A stretch of 64,000 bases of DNA from JAFNAG01 sp963824985. GTDB taxonomy: Bacteria; Acidobacteriota; UBA6911. Below are positions 35,860 through 44,785 of this stretch, piece by piece. A model generated the notes under the pieces. That model had not been told where the DNA came from. It ran no database searches and saw only the letters and a program-made list of their open reading frames with translations. The position numbers and the translations under genes are program-made. The DNA is taken from positions 9,155-73,154 of the forward strand of contig CAWGRQ010000037.1 in the NCBI GenBank assembly GCA_963824985.1, in the 5' to 3' direction. The number at the start of each line of letters is the position of its first letter. Positions within the stretch are counted from its first letter, which is position 1.

Positions 35860-37227
35860 ATGACCGCAGATTACATGGCATCATCCGAACAGCTGGTTCA
35901 AAACTGTCTGAAAGAAGGTGCCGACAGCGCCGAGGTGTTCATCCAGACGGGGCGCCAGCTGAGCATTAAGGTTCGTCATAGCGAGATCGAAACCACGGAA
36001 GAGGCATTTTGGCGAGGGATCGGATTCAGAATCCTCATCAAGGGCAAAATGGCCATCGCCAGCTGCAACGATTTTTCGGACTGGGCCATCGCCAGGGCCA
36101 TCGCCAACGCCGTCCGCTTCGCTCAACGGGCGATTACCAACCCCGACAACACTCTTCCGGATGACAAGGGAATTACTGTGGTGGCAGCGCTCTACGATGC
36201 AATAATCAACCAGATTACAACGGAAGAGAAGATCGAACTAGCCAAAACGGTGGAAAAACTGGCCATGAAGGACAGCCGGATCACGAAGAGTGCAGGTTCC
36301 AGATATTCTGAGTCCGAACAGGAAATCTTCATCGCCAATTCCAACGGTCTCTCCAAGACCTACAAGGCAACTCACTGTTCGATGAGTGTCACGGTGGTAG
36401 CGGAAAAAGACGAGCAGAAATCTTCGGGCAGAGAAAGCTGTTCGCGGCGCTTCTTTGCAGATCTCAAAACGCCTGAGGAAATCGCGGCTGATGCAGCCCG
36501 CAAGGCATACGAGTTGCTCGATCCCCGGACGGTCAAAACGCAGCGAGCAGCGGTGATTTTCGATCCCGACGTTGCCAGATCCTTCCTCGGCGGCATCCTG
36601 GCCGCCGTAAACGGCGAGCATGTGCTCCAGGGAGCGAGCTTCCTGGGAACCAGGCTGAATCAGAAAATTGCGTCGGAGCTCCTCACCATCATCGATGACG
36701 GCACGCAAGCCAAAGGTCTGGCAAGCTGTCCCTTTGACGGCGAAGGATGCCCGACGCAGAAGCGCACGATTATCGACCAAGGCGTGCTGAAAGGCTTCAT
36801 GTACAACACCATTGCTGCACGCAGAGCCGGTGTGAAAAGCACCGGGAACGCTTCGCGAGGTGATTTCGCCCACGTCTTGGAAATCGGTCCTCACAACTTC
36901 TACATGGCTGCGGGCAGCTCCTCGCGCGCAGACATCATCGCTGCCACACAGACGGGCCTGCTGTTGACCAAGGTTACGGGATACGGCATCGATTCGGTCA
37001 ATGGCGATTTCAGCGGGGGCGCGTCCGGCTTTTGGATCCAAGACGGCAAGATCGTATTTCCTGTCGAGGGCCTCACAATCGCCGGTTGCGCCAACGAAAT
37101 GCTCGACGGCATCGATATGGTGGCCAACGACCTGGACAGGAATCGTAAAATGACAACTCCGACATTCCGGATTCGGGAGCTGCAGATCGGCGGGGAAACG
37201 CATGGGTGGAATCGGCTGCCGTTTTGA
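35860..37227 (+). CDS. pmbA: TldE/PmbA metalloprotease subunit
   Basis: 455 residues; ATG 35860 follows GAGAGGGAAG. The open frame back to 35611 runs through the MITE and is not coding. It shows PmbA features: SAEVFIQTGRQLSIKVRHSE near the N-terminus, SRITKSAGSRYSESEQEIFI, and VTGYGIDSVNGDFSGGASGF near the end. There is no HExxH motif, as expected for TldE, which pairs with TldD and does not bind the catalytic zinc by itself. Its gene lies 284 bases after tldD, an unusually wide gap explained by the inserted element. Together they should form the heterodimeric, cytoplasmic peptide-trimming protease. Confidence 0.93.
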   Translation: MTADYMASSEQLVQNCLKEGADSAEVFIQTGRQLSIKVRHSEIETTEEAFWRGIGFRILIKGKMAIASCNDFSDWAIARAIANAVRFAQRAITNPDNTLPDDKGITVVAALYDAIINQITTEEKIELAKTVEKLAMKDSRITKSAGSRYSESEQEIFIANSNGLSKTYKATHCSMSVTVVAEKDEQKSSGRESCSRRFFADLKTPEEIAADAARKAYELLDPRTVKTQRAAVIFDPDVARSFLGGILAAVNGEHVLQGASFLGTRLNQKIASELLTIIDDGTQAKGLASCPFDGEGCPTQKRTIIDQGVLKGFMYNTIAARRAGVKSTGNASRGDFAHVLEIGPHNFYMAAGSSSRADIIAATQTGLLLTKVTGYGIDSVNGDFSGGASGFWIQDGKIVFPVEGLTIAGCANEMLDGIDMVANDLDRNRKMTTPTFRIRELQIGGETHGWNRLPF

Positions 37228-37773
37228 GCACAAATTCTCCCTTGTGTGTCGCCAAAAACCCCGTTGGGTGAATTTACTCCAACGTCGGTCAATCGCGCAT
37301 CTTTCCGATGGTTGGAGTTGGGAGGGCGGCGCTCTTTCGGCGGATATCGATCGAGCGAGCTCAGGTTTCCAGCAGCTGGCGAGACGAAACGGCAGTTTCT
37401 CCCTTTGGTTCTTCGGCCGTGCGCGGACGGCTACCCACACGATGACTGCCCGCTCCTGAGCGGCTGCTGTGATGAGTCACCGAAGGTCACGCCGCTTCGC
37501 GGTAGTAGTACCGCAGCAGTCCACCCAGCCAGGATCAACAGCAGCAAATGCCATGGCTGTAACAGTGCCTTCATGTTCCTCCGGATGCGCAGTGATAAAC
37601 GGGAGCATCCGGCATCGCCTCGTCCCTGTCAAGCGTCCGAAACGTGGCGCGGACAGGACAGGGCAAGAGCCTTCGTTTCAGATACCTGCAATTCGGCTGA
37701 GTTTTTTCACCATACGGTGTGCCGGCATCGCTGCGAGGCACCCCCGTATTCAACTGAATTGACAATCCGACGA
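37228..37773. other. Convergent intergenic region with nested hairpins
   Basis: About 545 bases after pmbA. From 37498 there are several inverted repeats: GCGGTA-GTAG-TACCGC, CCGGATGC / GCATCCGG, CCCTGTC / GGACAGGG with an inner GTCCG / CGGAC, and finally the hairpin unit at 37719-37752. A short open frame (37469-37762) has no family match. The structure suggests a non-autonomous repeat element; I see no gene. Confidence 0.5.
37719..37752 (+). repeat. Hairpin repeat, copy 2 (3' side of pmbA)
   Basis: Near-copy of the unit at 33430-33464: GTGCCGGCATCGCTGCGAGG, then CACCCCCGTATTCAA. The stem is less perfect (ACGGTGTGCC against GGCACCCCCGT). It has the same orientation as copy 1, so the two bracket the tldD-pmbA pair. 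Confidence 0.7.
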
Positions 37774-40700
37774 TCAGCTTATCTTCTCGATCGTCACTCT
37801 GGCCGTGGCGCCGGCGCCGAGCGGCAGCTCCAGCCAATGATCGGCCGCGTCGCCCGGCATCCTGACCGTCTGGGACTGGCCGTCCACCGTGAACCTGTAC
37901 TCGCCGGCCGCCAGGCCGTTGATGCAGAGCTGCGCTTTGTGCGCGGCCTTGACGGGGTTCTCCAGCGTGAACTGGATTCTGGTCAGCTTGTCGTTGACCA
38001 CCACCGGCTGTCCGGCGGCGAAGCCGTCGCCGATCAGCTCCAGGTGCAGACGCTGATCGTCACGGATGACGCGGAAGCGCGAGCGCAGGCCGTCGCGCGG
38101 AATCACCGACACGGAGTCGGCCTTGCGGCTCAGCTCACCGCCGTATGCGATCTCACCGAAGATCGGATCCTTCGTCACGATCGTGGCGTGGATGCGCAGC
38201 GCGCCGCTGTAGCTTACGTCCTGCTCGGCGCTGTAGTACCACGCGCCGCGCGGTACGGCCTTGCGGATCCAGCCGCTGCCCATCGGTTCGGGATTGAACC
38301 CGCCGCCGGCAGCACCGTCGTTTTCCTTGCCGGGCCACCAGAAGCCGTAGTTGCTCTCGGGCGTGCCGCTGTTGACCAGCGCCCACGAGCTGAGCGCCGA
38401 GGCGTAGCCCAGGCGCAGGTATTCGACCGGGTCCTTGGCGAAGTAGAGGCCGTAATCGAGCACGCCCCAGCCGCCCATCTGCGACATGTAGCTGAGCAGG
38501 TACGTCAAACTGCCGCGATAGTCGCTGCCCAACTGGTAGTAGGTGTTCTCGAGCCAGCCGCGGTCGCCAAGGTTCAGCCGCAACTGGAACTCAAGGAACT
38601 CCTTCGCCTGTTCCGCAGTGTAGGGGCCCTGCCCGCCGGGTTTGGAGACCTGATCCATTGCGTAGTGCGCCATCGAAGCCGTCGATTCGAAACCCGTCGA
38701 GTCGAAGGCGAATTCCGATCCGAACAGGTTCGGCCGCGTCTTTGTGTTGACGTAACGCTCGACCTTGCCGTTCCACAGCTCGTGCAGTTTGGCGGCTTCT
38801 TCTTTTTTGCCCTCGCGTTCCAGCGCCGAGATCAGCTCGGGCACGAAGGCCTCGTTCATCGTCGGCACGGAGTTGGCCGACCAGCCGCGCGGCTTGTCGG
38901 TCTGCATCGGCACCGTCCAGTAGGCCACCGACGTGTTGTAGGCGAGCATCAGGTACTCGTCGGCGTTGGCGTAATGGACCATCGCCGGATACATCTTGCC
39001 GATCTGATACATCCGGAAGTACATCAGCATGATGTGCGGATAGTCGTAGATGCGCCACAAGTGCTCGCGGTGCAGCCGGGTCCAGCCCACATCCAGCGGA
39101 AGGCTCGAGTTCTGCGGTTTGAAGTTGGCGGGCGGCGTCGGGTCGATGGTGCGGTGCTGATACCAGTTGTCGAACGTGCCGTAGATGCCGTAGGGATACG
39201 GTTCCTTCTCGGTCATCTGCATGCCGCCGGTGCCCTGGTCCCAACGATTGCCGTTGAACAGATACTGCTTGATGTAGAGCTCGACGCTGTCGATCTCGGC
39301 CTGGTTGGGGAAGAACAGGTTCTTGGAAGCCACGTAGGCAGGCCGGGCGTTGCCGGCGTCGTCGCTGGCGTCCGTCAGCCAGGGGGACAGGCCGTCGCGG
39401 TCGATGGGGCTGCGCAGAATCTTGTTGACCTGGTCCCAATCGCTGTAAACCCCGTACCACCACTGGCCGGGGTCTTTGTGCTGCATGCTGTTGACCAGGA
39501 AGCTGGAGCGCTTCTTGATCACGGTTTCCAGCGGTTCGGTGATGAAGAACTGCAGGGTGCTCCACTTGCCGCCGCCGTACTTGACGGTCAGCATGTTTTC
39601 GCCAAGCTTGGAGAAGCTCGCCTTGTAGACCTTGATGCCGTTGCCTTTGTCGCCGACAAATTCCACCTTCGTCTTGCCGGGGAACTCGGCCACGACGCTT
39701 TCGATCTTCTGCTTTGTGCGCAGCGAAATCAGCGCCGGAAGGTCCGTGGGGAGCGCCATGCCGGGCACGATGTTGACGTCGATCGAGCCTTCGTTGTAGA
39801 GCACGTCGCGTACGGCGTTGAAATCCTTGGCCCACGTGAACCGGAACGAGTAGGTAACAGAGTCGCCCTTCGAGCCCTTGGGGGCGAGCGTCAGGCTGGT
39901 GAGCGGCAGCCGCCACGGCTGCTCGCGTCCGGCCTTTTTGCCTGCGGCAATCGGACCGACGCTCGACACCGCCGAGTGGATGAAGGGCGTGAAGCCGCCG
40001 CCACGGCTGCCGCCCGGGCCGCCGGCGCTGCCGGCGACCGCGACGCTGCCGGAATACTCGATCTTGGTATTGCCCTGGGGCACCATCACCAGGAAGGGCC
40101 CCTCAGCGTTGGCGCGCTGCCAGTATACCCAGGAACCGTTGCCCGCGATCAAGCTGTGGCGGATGAGTTTCTGAGTGTAGATCTGTCCGCGGCCGGCCGG
40201 CGTGCCTTCGGCCATGCTCAAGGGGACGGCGAGGTCGCCGATTTCGAGGGGCTGCGCGGTCAGGTTGGCGATCGTCAGCGTCCAATCCAGATAGTCGCCG
40301 TTGAGCTTGAAGACTTCCTCGGCTTTGATCTCTTTCAAGGCGCCGACGATGCGCTCCGGACCGACGCGCCATTCGTTGATAGCCGCTCCGGCGCCCGGAG
40401 CCATTTTGACTTCCACTCGAAGCGCGGCAGTCTTGACCGGCGAGAAATCAACCCGGTTGAACTGGCCCGGCTCCACGCCGTAAGGTGTCGTGGCCTTGAC
40501 TTCGTTCCAATTTGAACCATCTTGGTAAAGCAGCCGCCAGGAAGCCGGAACGCGCACCGTGGGGTTCGGCGTGTCTTCCGATGCCCAGTAAACCTGAGCC
40601 GTGGATACCTCTTGCGCGCTCGGAAAGGTGTATTGCACCCATTGGGTGCCGCCGCTCTCGCCCTGCCAGGTGAAGGCGGCCGGCGGAGCGGGAGCGGCGC

Positions 40701-41154
40701 CGCCACGCCCGCCGGGGCCGCCCGGGATGCCGCGGCCCGCGGGGGCGCCCGGCATCACAACGGGCGGGAACTGGCCGTCGCTCAGCGCCGTCAGAGAAAC
40801 CCCGTTGACCGATGCCGAAGCCGCGCTGAGCTGAGGCAGCGTGGGCAATAGCGTACCTATCCTATAATTGACGGTGTTGCTGCCGGGCGCCGCCGCCGGG
40901 CCGGCGCCGATTTCGCGCGCCGTTTTCCAACCAGGCTCGGCGCCCGTCCTGTACTGGATGACGATATTGCCCAACACCCCGCCCCTCGCGACGTACTCGG
41001 TGTCATAGGTGTCGTTGGCGCGCCGGAGGCTCGTGATGCCCCCCGCACCATACTGGATGTTGAAGGCGTTGTTGCTGAGCCCTTGACCGACAGCCAGTCC
41101 CGGCAACAGTGCCAGGACAATGATCCATCCTACCGTCCAGCGGTTGTTCGCCAT
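37774..41154 (-). CDS. Secreted DUF5695-family protein (putative glycoside hydrolase-like)
   Basis: 1126 residues; ATG 41154 preceded by GGGAGAGGCAG. The N-terminus (WIIVLALLPGLAVGQ) is a signal peptide. Residues about 25-400 are beta-rich, interrupted by a Gly/Pro/Arg-rich stretch (GAPAGRGIPGGPGGRGGAAP) and a discoidin (F5/8C)-like carbohydrate-binding segment (WVQYTFPSAQEVSTAQVYWA to INEWRVGPERI). The C-terminal part, from about 560, looks like an (alpha/alpha) barrel with PYPYGIYGTFDNWYQHRT, VGWTRLHREHLWRIYDYPH and GFESTASMAHYAMDQ. This is the DUF5695 pattern, thought to act on polysaccharides, but the reaction is unproven. Codon use is highly biased, which leaves a very long open frame on the other strand. 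Confidence 0.8.
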   Translation of the reverse strand: MANNRWTVGWIIVLALLPGLAVGQGLSNNAFNIQYGAGGITSLRRANDTYDTEYVARGGVLGNIVIQYRTGAEPGWKTAREIGAGPAAAPGSNTVNYRIGTLLPTLPQLSAASASVNGVSLTALSDGQFPPVVMPGAPAGRGIPGGPGGRGGAAPAPPAAFTWQGESGGTQWVQYTFPSAQEVSTAQVYWASEDTPNPTVRVPASWRLLYQDGSNWNEVKATTPYGVEPGQFNRVDFSPVKTAALRVEVKMAPGAGAAINEWRVGPERIVGALKEIKAEEVFKLNGDYLDWTLTIANLTAQPLEIGDLAVPLSMAEGTPAGRGQIYTQKLIRHSLIAGNGSWVYWQRANAEGPFLVMVPQGNTKIEYSGSVAVAGSAGGPGGSRGGGFTPFIHSAVSSVGPIAAGKKAGREQPWRLPLTSLTLAPKGSKGDSVTYSFRFTWAKDFNAVRDVLYNEGSIDVNIVPGMALPTDLPALISLRTKQKIESVVAEFPGKTKVEFVGDKGNGIKVYKASFSKLGENMLTVKYGGGKWSTLQFFITEPLETVIKKRSSFLVNSMQHKDPGQWWYGVYSDWDQVNKILRSPIDRDGLSPWLTDASDDAGNARPAYVASKNLFFPNQAEIDSVELYIKQYLFNGNRWDQGTGGMQMTEKEPYPYGIYGTFDNWYQHRTIDPTPPANFKPQNSSLPLDVGWTRLHREHLWRIYDYPHIMLMYFRMYQIGKMYPAMVHYANADEYLMLAYNTSVAYWTVPMQTDKPRGWSANSVPTMNEAFVPELISALEREGKKEEAAKLHELWNGKVERYVNTKTRPNLFGSEFAFDSTGFESTASMAHYAMDQVSKPGGQGPYTAEQAKEFLEFQLRLNLGDRGWLENTYYQLGSDYRGSLTYLLSYMSQMGGWGVLDYGLYFAKDPVEYLRLGYASALSSWALVNSGTPESNYGFWWPGKENDGAAGGGFNPEPMGSGWIRKAVPRGAWYYSAEQDVSYSGALRIHATIVTKDPIFGEIAYGGELSRKADSVSVIPRDGLRSRFRVIRDDQRLHLELIGDGFAAGQPVVVNDKLTRIQFTLENPVKAAHKAQLCINGLAAGEYRFTVDGQSQTVRMPGDAADHWLELPLGAGATARVTIEKIS

Positions 41155-41257
41155 CTGCCTCTCCCTCCGTCAATCTCCTGCGAAACAAATCCGGATATGC
41201 AAACGAATCGCATCATACCCGTGACTTGCGCAGCCAGCAAGCAAGGATGTTGTTTAC

Positions 41258-41443
41258 TGCGATTCAGACACTGAAAATAGCCGGTTGTAAGATATCCAAG
41301 GACACGGAAAAACACGGAAACAGATGTAGCGAGCCGATTGCCCGCCCAAGCTGCCGCCCGCAGAAATCCGTGTTCTTCCGTGTTCTTCCGTGTCCTGTTC
41401 TTGGTTTGGGCTTCCACCCGTTGATACCAGTGTCCGAATCGCA
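41258..41443. repeat. Inverted-repeat element (15-bp ends, nested stem)
   Basis: Ends GCGATTCAGACACTG and CAGTGTCCGAATCGC form a long imperfect hairpin with an inner CCGTGT-repeat stem. Related fragments occur at about 14430, 16550 and 2395 in the window, so this is one member of a dispersed non-coding family. Confidence 0.6.
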
Positions 41444-41498
41444 CGGGGGTTTCCTATGTTGCGCAAGGGCAACTGTTTAGCTGATGCTGAACAGCAGA

Positions 41499-41615
41499 GC
41501 AAAGACGCAAGGACGCAAAGAGACTCCTTTCGGCTCGCCCAAGGATGCGCCACCGCGAAGCGCTGCGCCCACGCCTGTTGCTCTGTGTCGATCTTTGCGT
41601 CCTTGCGCCTTTGCG
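41499..41615. repeat. Inverted repeat of 'GCAAGGACGCAAAG' type
   Basis: A roughly 20-bp imperfect inverted repeat (AAAGACGCAAGGACGCAAAG against CTTTGCGTCCTTGCGCCTTT) is separated by about 75 bases. It is non-coding and of the kind scattered in intergenic DNA. Confidence 0.55.
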
Positions 41616-41675
41616 CCTTTGCGTTTTGCTTCTTCATCCATTTGATTTGGCTAAACAATTACGCGCAAGGGCCGC

Positions 41676-42559
41676 TCAGTTGAGAATCCGCACGGGCACG
41701 GCAGCGCCGGGGCCGAAGTGATAATAAGCCGTGGTGGCGACGGTGGCGTTCGTCGCCTCGGCCGCGCGGGCAAATGCCCCCTTCGCCAACACAACCTGCA
41801 CGTTGGTGGGATTCACCGTAATCTTAATAATCTGCTTCGCCGTGACGATGGAACCATCGGCTTTGGTGATCACCAGGCTCTTCGGATAGAGCAGAGAGTC
41901 CTCGCAGATTCTGGTGGTGGAGGCTCTCTGCTGAAATTCAACGTTCGTATCGAACGTCAGCTCCGTGAGACCCTTCAGCTGAGCGTTGCTCAGGACCACA
42001 CCCTTGAACAGATCGGCATCCATTGTTTTGTTGACTGTGATGGTGGCGACATCATTCGCCGTGTAGAGGCTGCCGGACGGATTGGAGGCCGAGATGTCGG
42101 TGACGTAGTAGTCCAGGGTCGGTCCGGCATCGACGACAATGAAGTCGCCGACTTTGAGGATGCGGTCGTGGCGGTAGTAATAGAGGTACGGGTGGTTCTC
42201 GGCCGAGCTGATGATGACGTTGTAGGCAAGATCCCGGGCCCCTGCCTTCTTGGCGGCATACTCGAAGGCAGCCGCCATCTCATATTCAGGAGCCCCTGCC
42301 CGGGTCGCTCGCATCATCGCCTTGTGGGCCTCCACGCCGAGCAGGCCGACTTTGCGAAGCTGGTCGATTTCGGCTCGCGACTTTATCGAGCGTAGTTCCC
42401 AGATGAATGGCGCGGCATCCTTGACCATCGCGTGGGGGAACCGCCCGCGCAGGTTCGTGACGAATTGCAGTTCGCGCGTGAGGCGGCCGTCCCACAGGTT
42501 CAGGGTCATGGCGTTCTGCACGATACCGAACTTCTCCGCCGAGCACTCGCGGGCCAGCT
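41676..42559 (-). pseudogene. Chimeric, truncated M24 (Xaa-Pro peptidase) gene
   Basis: From about 42559 the frame reads EELARECSAEKFGIVQNAMT, which fits the interior of an aminopeptidase P-like M24 protein, and has no start or ribosome site; the first in-frame initiator is a GTG at 42521. M24 features continue: RSIKSRAEIDQLRKVGLLG, FEYAAKKAGARDLAYNVIIS and DFIVVDAGPTLDYYVTDIS, the first two metal Asp. At about 42090 the homology stops abruptly and an unrelated 138-residue tail follows (NPSGSLYTANDVATITVNKT ... GAAVPVRILN) which I do not recognise. The N-terminal domain and later M24 ligands (His, Glu, Glu) are lost. It lies 3 bases from the aldehyde oxidoreductase stop. Confidence 0.7.
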
Positions 42560-42562
42560 CTT

Positions 42563-44404
42563 CTATTGATCAAGCAACCCAGTCAGTTCCGGCTCAAAAA
42601 TCTCCCACACCCGCTTCTCGAGTTGCGCGATGAATTCCGGGCGGGTGATGTTCGGCAGCCTGATATTCGGGTTCGGATCTTCAAACACCTCGGCCGGCAG
42701 GCAGAATTCCGCTTTGGTATACCCCTGGCGCAGTTCCAGGGCCAGGCCGCGCAGGAAAGCCCGACGTACCGCGGAGCGAAGATCTGCGGTGCTGACCTCC
42801 AGGTCGAATTCGCTCTTCAGACAGTCGACCACCATCTGCGTGTCGATCCCCTTGGCAATGTTGAAAAATTTGCACAGGCCGATCATGTCGAAGCCGACGA
42901 TCTGCAGCTTGTCCTCAGTAATCCCCCTGACCCAGGACTCGAGGTCCGACTTGCCTTCCCGGGTCAGCAGCCCGTAGGTGCCCATCGACATGTGGCCGCC
43001 GGCGATCGCCCAGGCGTAACCGGGATTGGTTTCCGGCTGGTAGGCGGCGATTTCGAGCCCCTTGACTTGGTAGGCATAGCTGGTTTCTCCAAGACTCTGC
43101 GAGAGGCGCATAGAGCCCTTGCCGATCTCCGGCAGACGACCTTCCCCGGTCTGGATGATCAGTTCCCTGATTTTCGCGCAATCGCCGAAGGTCGCGCCGT
43201 TGAGAATCGGGCGGTCCGGGTGGCGTGCATTGTAGGCCAAGGCATAGGCGAGGGTGACACCGAGGGAGATGGCATCCATGCCGTAGTTGTCGCCGAGCTT
43301 GATCAACCGGGCGGCCTGGCCGGCGTCGTGGACGCCGAGGTTGGTGCCGAGCAAGTTGAGCGGCTCGTAATCAAACTTGGCCAGGAATTCTCCCTGACTC
43401 CCGTCCGGATTCTTGGCCGAGACGTTGTTGTGGCAGGTAATGCCGCAGCGGTAGCAGGCCTCCGACTTGATAACGTAGTCCTTCTCGACGTTGGCGCGGA
43501 ACAGCCGTTCGGGCAGGTCATTCCCCTGCGGCCGGAAATTGTTGACCGGCACGGCATGGAACTCCTGCAGAACGTCGTAGGCCGCCCAGGTGCCACCGCC
43601 CCCGCCCCGGCTCAAGGGCTGGAGGCGGGCCGACCCCCCTCCTTTGATGACGTTGACGTTCACCTGCTTGATCGCGTCGGCGATGCCTCGCATCTTGTCC
43701 CTGCTTTGCGCCACCAGGGCCAGGATGTTCTTGTAGCCCATCAGGCTTCCCATGCCGCCGCGCCCGGCAAAGCGGCACTTGTCTTCCCCTGACTTGAGTT
43801 GGTTTTCAGTGGATAGGGCAACCGCCCCCAGGTAGTTCTCTCGCCAGTTCTCCCCGGCCGGGCCGATGGCCGCGAAATGGGCGTTGTCGTACTCTTTCTG
43901 CAGGGCCATGATCTTGGCGTGAGTCGAAAGGCCCAACAGGTGCGCTGCAGGCTTCAGTTCCACCTGCGGCCCGGACTCGCTCTCCTGGATCACCACGTAT
44001 ACCGGTTCCGCCGAGCGCCCCTCGAAAATCAGCTCATCCAGGCCGGTCCACTTGAACTTGGCGCCGAACTTGCCGCTGCCGGTCGACCACATGGCTGCCG
44101 GCAGTCCGGCTTTGGAGCTTTTGAGCGGGCTGTAGCCGGAAAAGTAGGTTCGCAAACCGGTCATGACGCTGCTGCCAGTGAGCAGGCCGGTGTTGACGAT
44201 CAAGGGGTTCTCCTCGCAATAGGCCGTTTCGATCCTGCGCCGGGCTAGATCTTGGAAAGAACGACCGAATCCGCCAAGGACATCCTCGAGGTTGCGGCAT
44301 GGGAAATCGGCAAAGCTCATCTCGCCGCTGCGCAGATCGACTGTACAGCGTCGATAGAAAATTTCCGCGGGGTGGTTCGCCGGATCTGTGGTATGGATCC
44401 TCAT
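42563..44404 (-). CDS. Aldehyde:ferredoxin oxidoreductase family (tungsten-dependent)
   Basis: 613 residues, normal for AOR. This enzyme oxidises aldehydes to acids (or reduces acids) using a tungsto-bispterin and one [4Fe-4S] cluster, with ferredoxin as partner. Motifs visible: SGKFGAKFKWTGLDELIFEG, FAAIGPAGENW, RFAGRGGMGSLMGYKN (pterin contact), the cluster ligands C-x2-C-x3-C in ACYRCGITCHN with the distal Cys in MIGLCKFFN, and EYGMDAISLGVT-type pterin region (YGMDAISLG). The MoaD-like gene upstream (44539) and IclR gene (44786) on the same strand suggest a module, with a 134-base gap. Physiological aldehyde unknown; the nearby catabolic genes suggest aromatic or carboxylic acids. Confidence 0.93.
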   Translation of the reverse strand: MRIHTTDPANHPAEIFYRRCTVDLRSGEMSFADFPCRNLEDVLGGFGRSFQDLARRRIETAYCEENPLIVNTGLLTGSSVMTGLRTYFSGYSPLKSSKAGLPAAMWSTGSGKFGAKFKWTGLDELIFEGRSAEPVYVVIQESESGPQVELKPAAHLLGLSTHAKIMALQKEYDNAHFAAIGPAGENWRENYLGAVALSTENQLKSGEDKCRFAGRGGMGSLMGYKNILALVAQSRDKMRGIADAIKQVNVNVIKGGGSARLQPLSRGGGGGTWAAYDVLQEFHAVPVNNFRPQGNDLPERLFRANVEKDYVIKSEACYRCGITCHNNVSAKNPDGSQGEFLAKFDYEPLNLLGTNLGVHDAGQAARLIKLGDNYGMDAISLGVTLAYALAYNARHPDRPILNGATFGDCAKIRELIIQTGEGRLPEIGKGSMRLSQSLGETSYAYQVKGLEIAAYQPETNPGYAWAIAGGHMSMGTYGLLTREGKSDLESWVRGITEDKLQIVGFDMIGLCKFFNIAKGIDTQMVVDCLKSEFDLEVSTADLRSAVRRAFLRGLALELRQGYTKAEFCLPAEVFEDPNPNIRLPNITRPEFIAQLEKRVWEIFEPELTGLLDQ

Positions 44405-44538
44405 AGGTTATCTTAAGTGGAATGTGTCTGCCTGGTTATCAATCCTGATCAGGTTCATGGCCATTCAGCCGTTTCGAGAAATATCCCATCGCCCGATTTC
44501 TCCGGATTTCAATACTTGATCAGCGGGGTTACACGATG
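44405..44538. promoter_or_regulatory. AOR-MoaD spacer
   Basis: A 134-base gap between two genes transcribed leftwards. It contains an ATCCTGATCAGGTT palindrome (CCTGATCAGG) near 44440-44456, which may bind a regulator or belong to the transcript leader. Function unknown. Confidence 0.3.
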
Positions 44539-44763
44539 TTAGCCACCACTGATGATTGGCATTAACACCAGGCAGTCACCCTCGGCCAGAATGGTCTCAC
44601 CGTCGGCATGCACGCCATTCACCAGCACTATGCCGAAGTGCTGTGGAGGCAATTGCAGATCAGCGACGACGGCCCGGACCTTGGAGCCTAGCGGATATTC
44701 ACGATCTTCCCGCTCGAATCGTCCGGCCCGAAAGAGGCCGACCAGCTTGACGTTAATCTTCAT
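44539..44763 (-). CDS. MoaD/ThiS-family sulfur carrier protein
   Basis: 74 residues ending in the Gly-Gly tail (MPIISGG) that is adenylated and thiocarboxylated in MoaD/ThiS proteins. It begins MKINVKLVGLFRAGRFEREDREY and has the ubiquitin-like pattern PLGSKVRAVVADLQLP and ILAEGDCLVLMP. Beside an AOR gene, such a carrier most likely donates sulfur for the molybdopterin or tungstopterin dithiolene. It sits 23 bases after the upstream regulator gene stop, so it is probably in the same transcript. A small alternative is a stand-alone carrier for another thiolation. Confidence 0.88.
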   Translation of the reverse strand: MKINVKLVGLFRAGRFEREDREYPLGSKVRAVVADLQLPPQHFGIVLVNGVHADGETILAEGDCLVLMPIISGG

Positions 44764-44785
44764 TCCCTAATTATGCCCACTAGTA

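Larger units (their letters stand above)
41155..41675. other. Intergenic region with two large inverted-repeat elements
   Basis: About 520 bases between two minus-strand genes. Left: GCGATTCAGACACTG (41258-41272) pairs with CAGTGTCCGAATCGC (about 41429-41443), one mismatch, and encloses a second pair, GGACACGGAAAAACACGGAA against CTTCCGTGTTCTTCCGTGTC. Right: AAAGACGCAAGGACGCAAAG (about 41499-41518) pairs with CTTTGCGTCCTTGCGCCTTT (about 41596-41615). These are non-coding dispersed repeats; short frames here reading 'KNTEEHG' are artefacts of the repeat. Confidence 0.6.

Noticed and set aside
37246..40515. 1089-codon open frame antisense to the DUF5695 gene
   Set aside because: It has no start signal, low-complexity Arg/Val/Leu-rich translation and no family match; it is the mirror of strong GC-biased codon use in the real gene.
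42566..43792. 408-codon frame antisense to the AOR gene
   Set aside because: The AOR gene has full motif support; this is a shadow.
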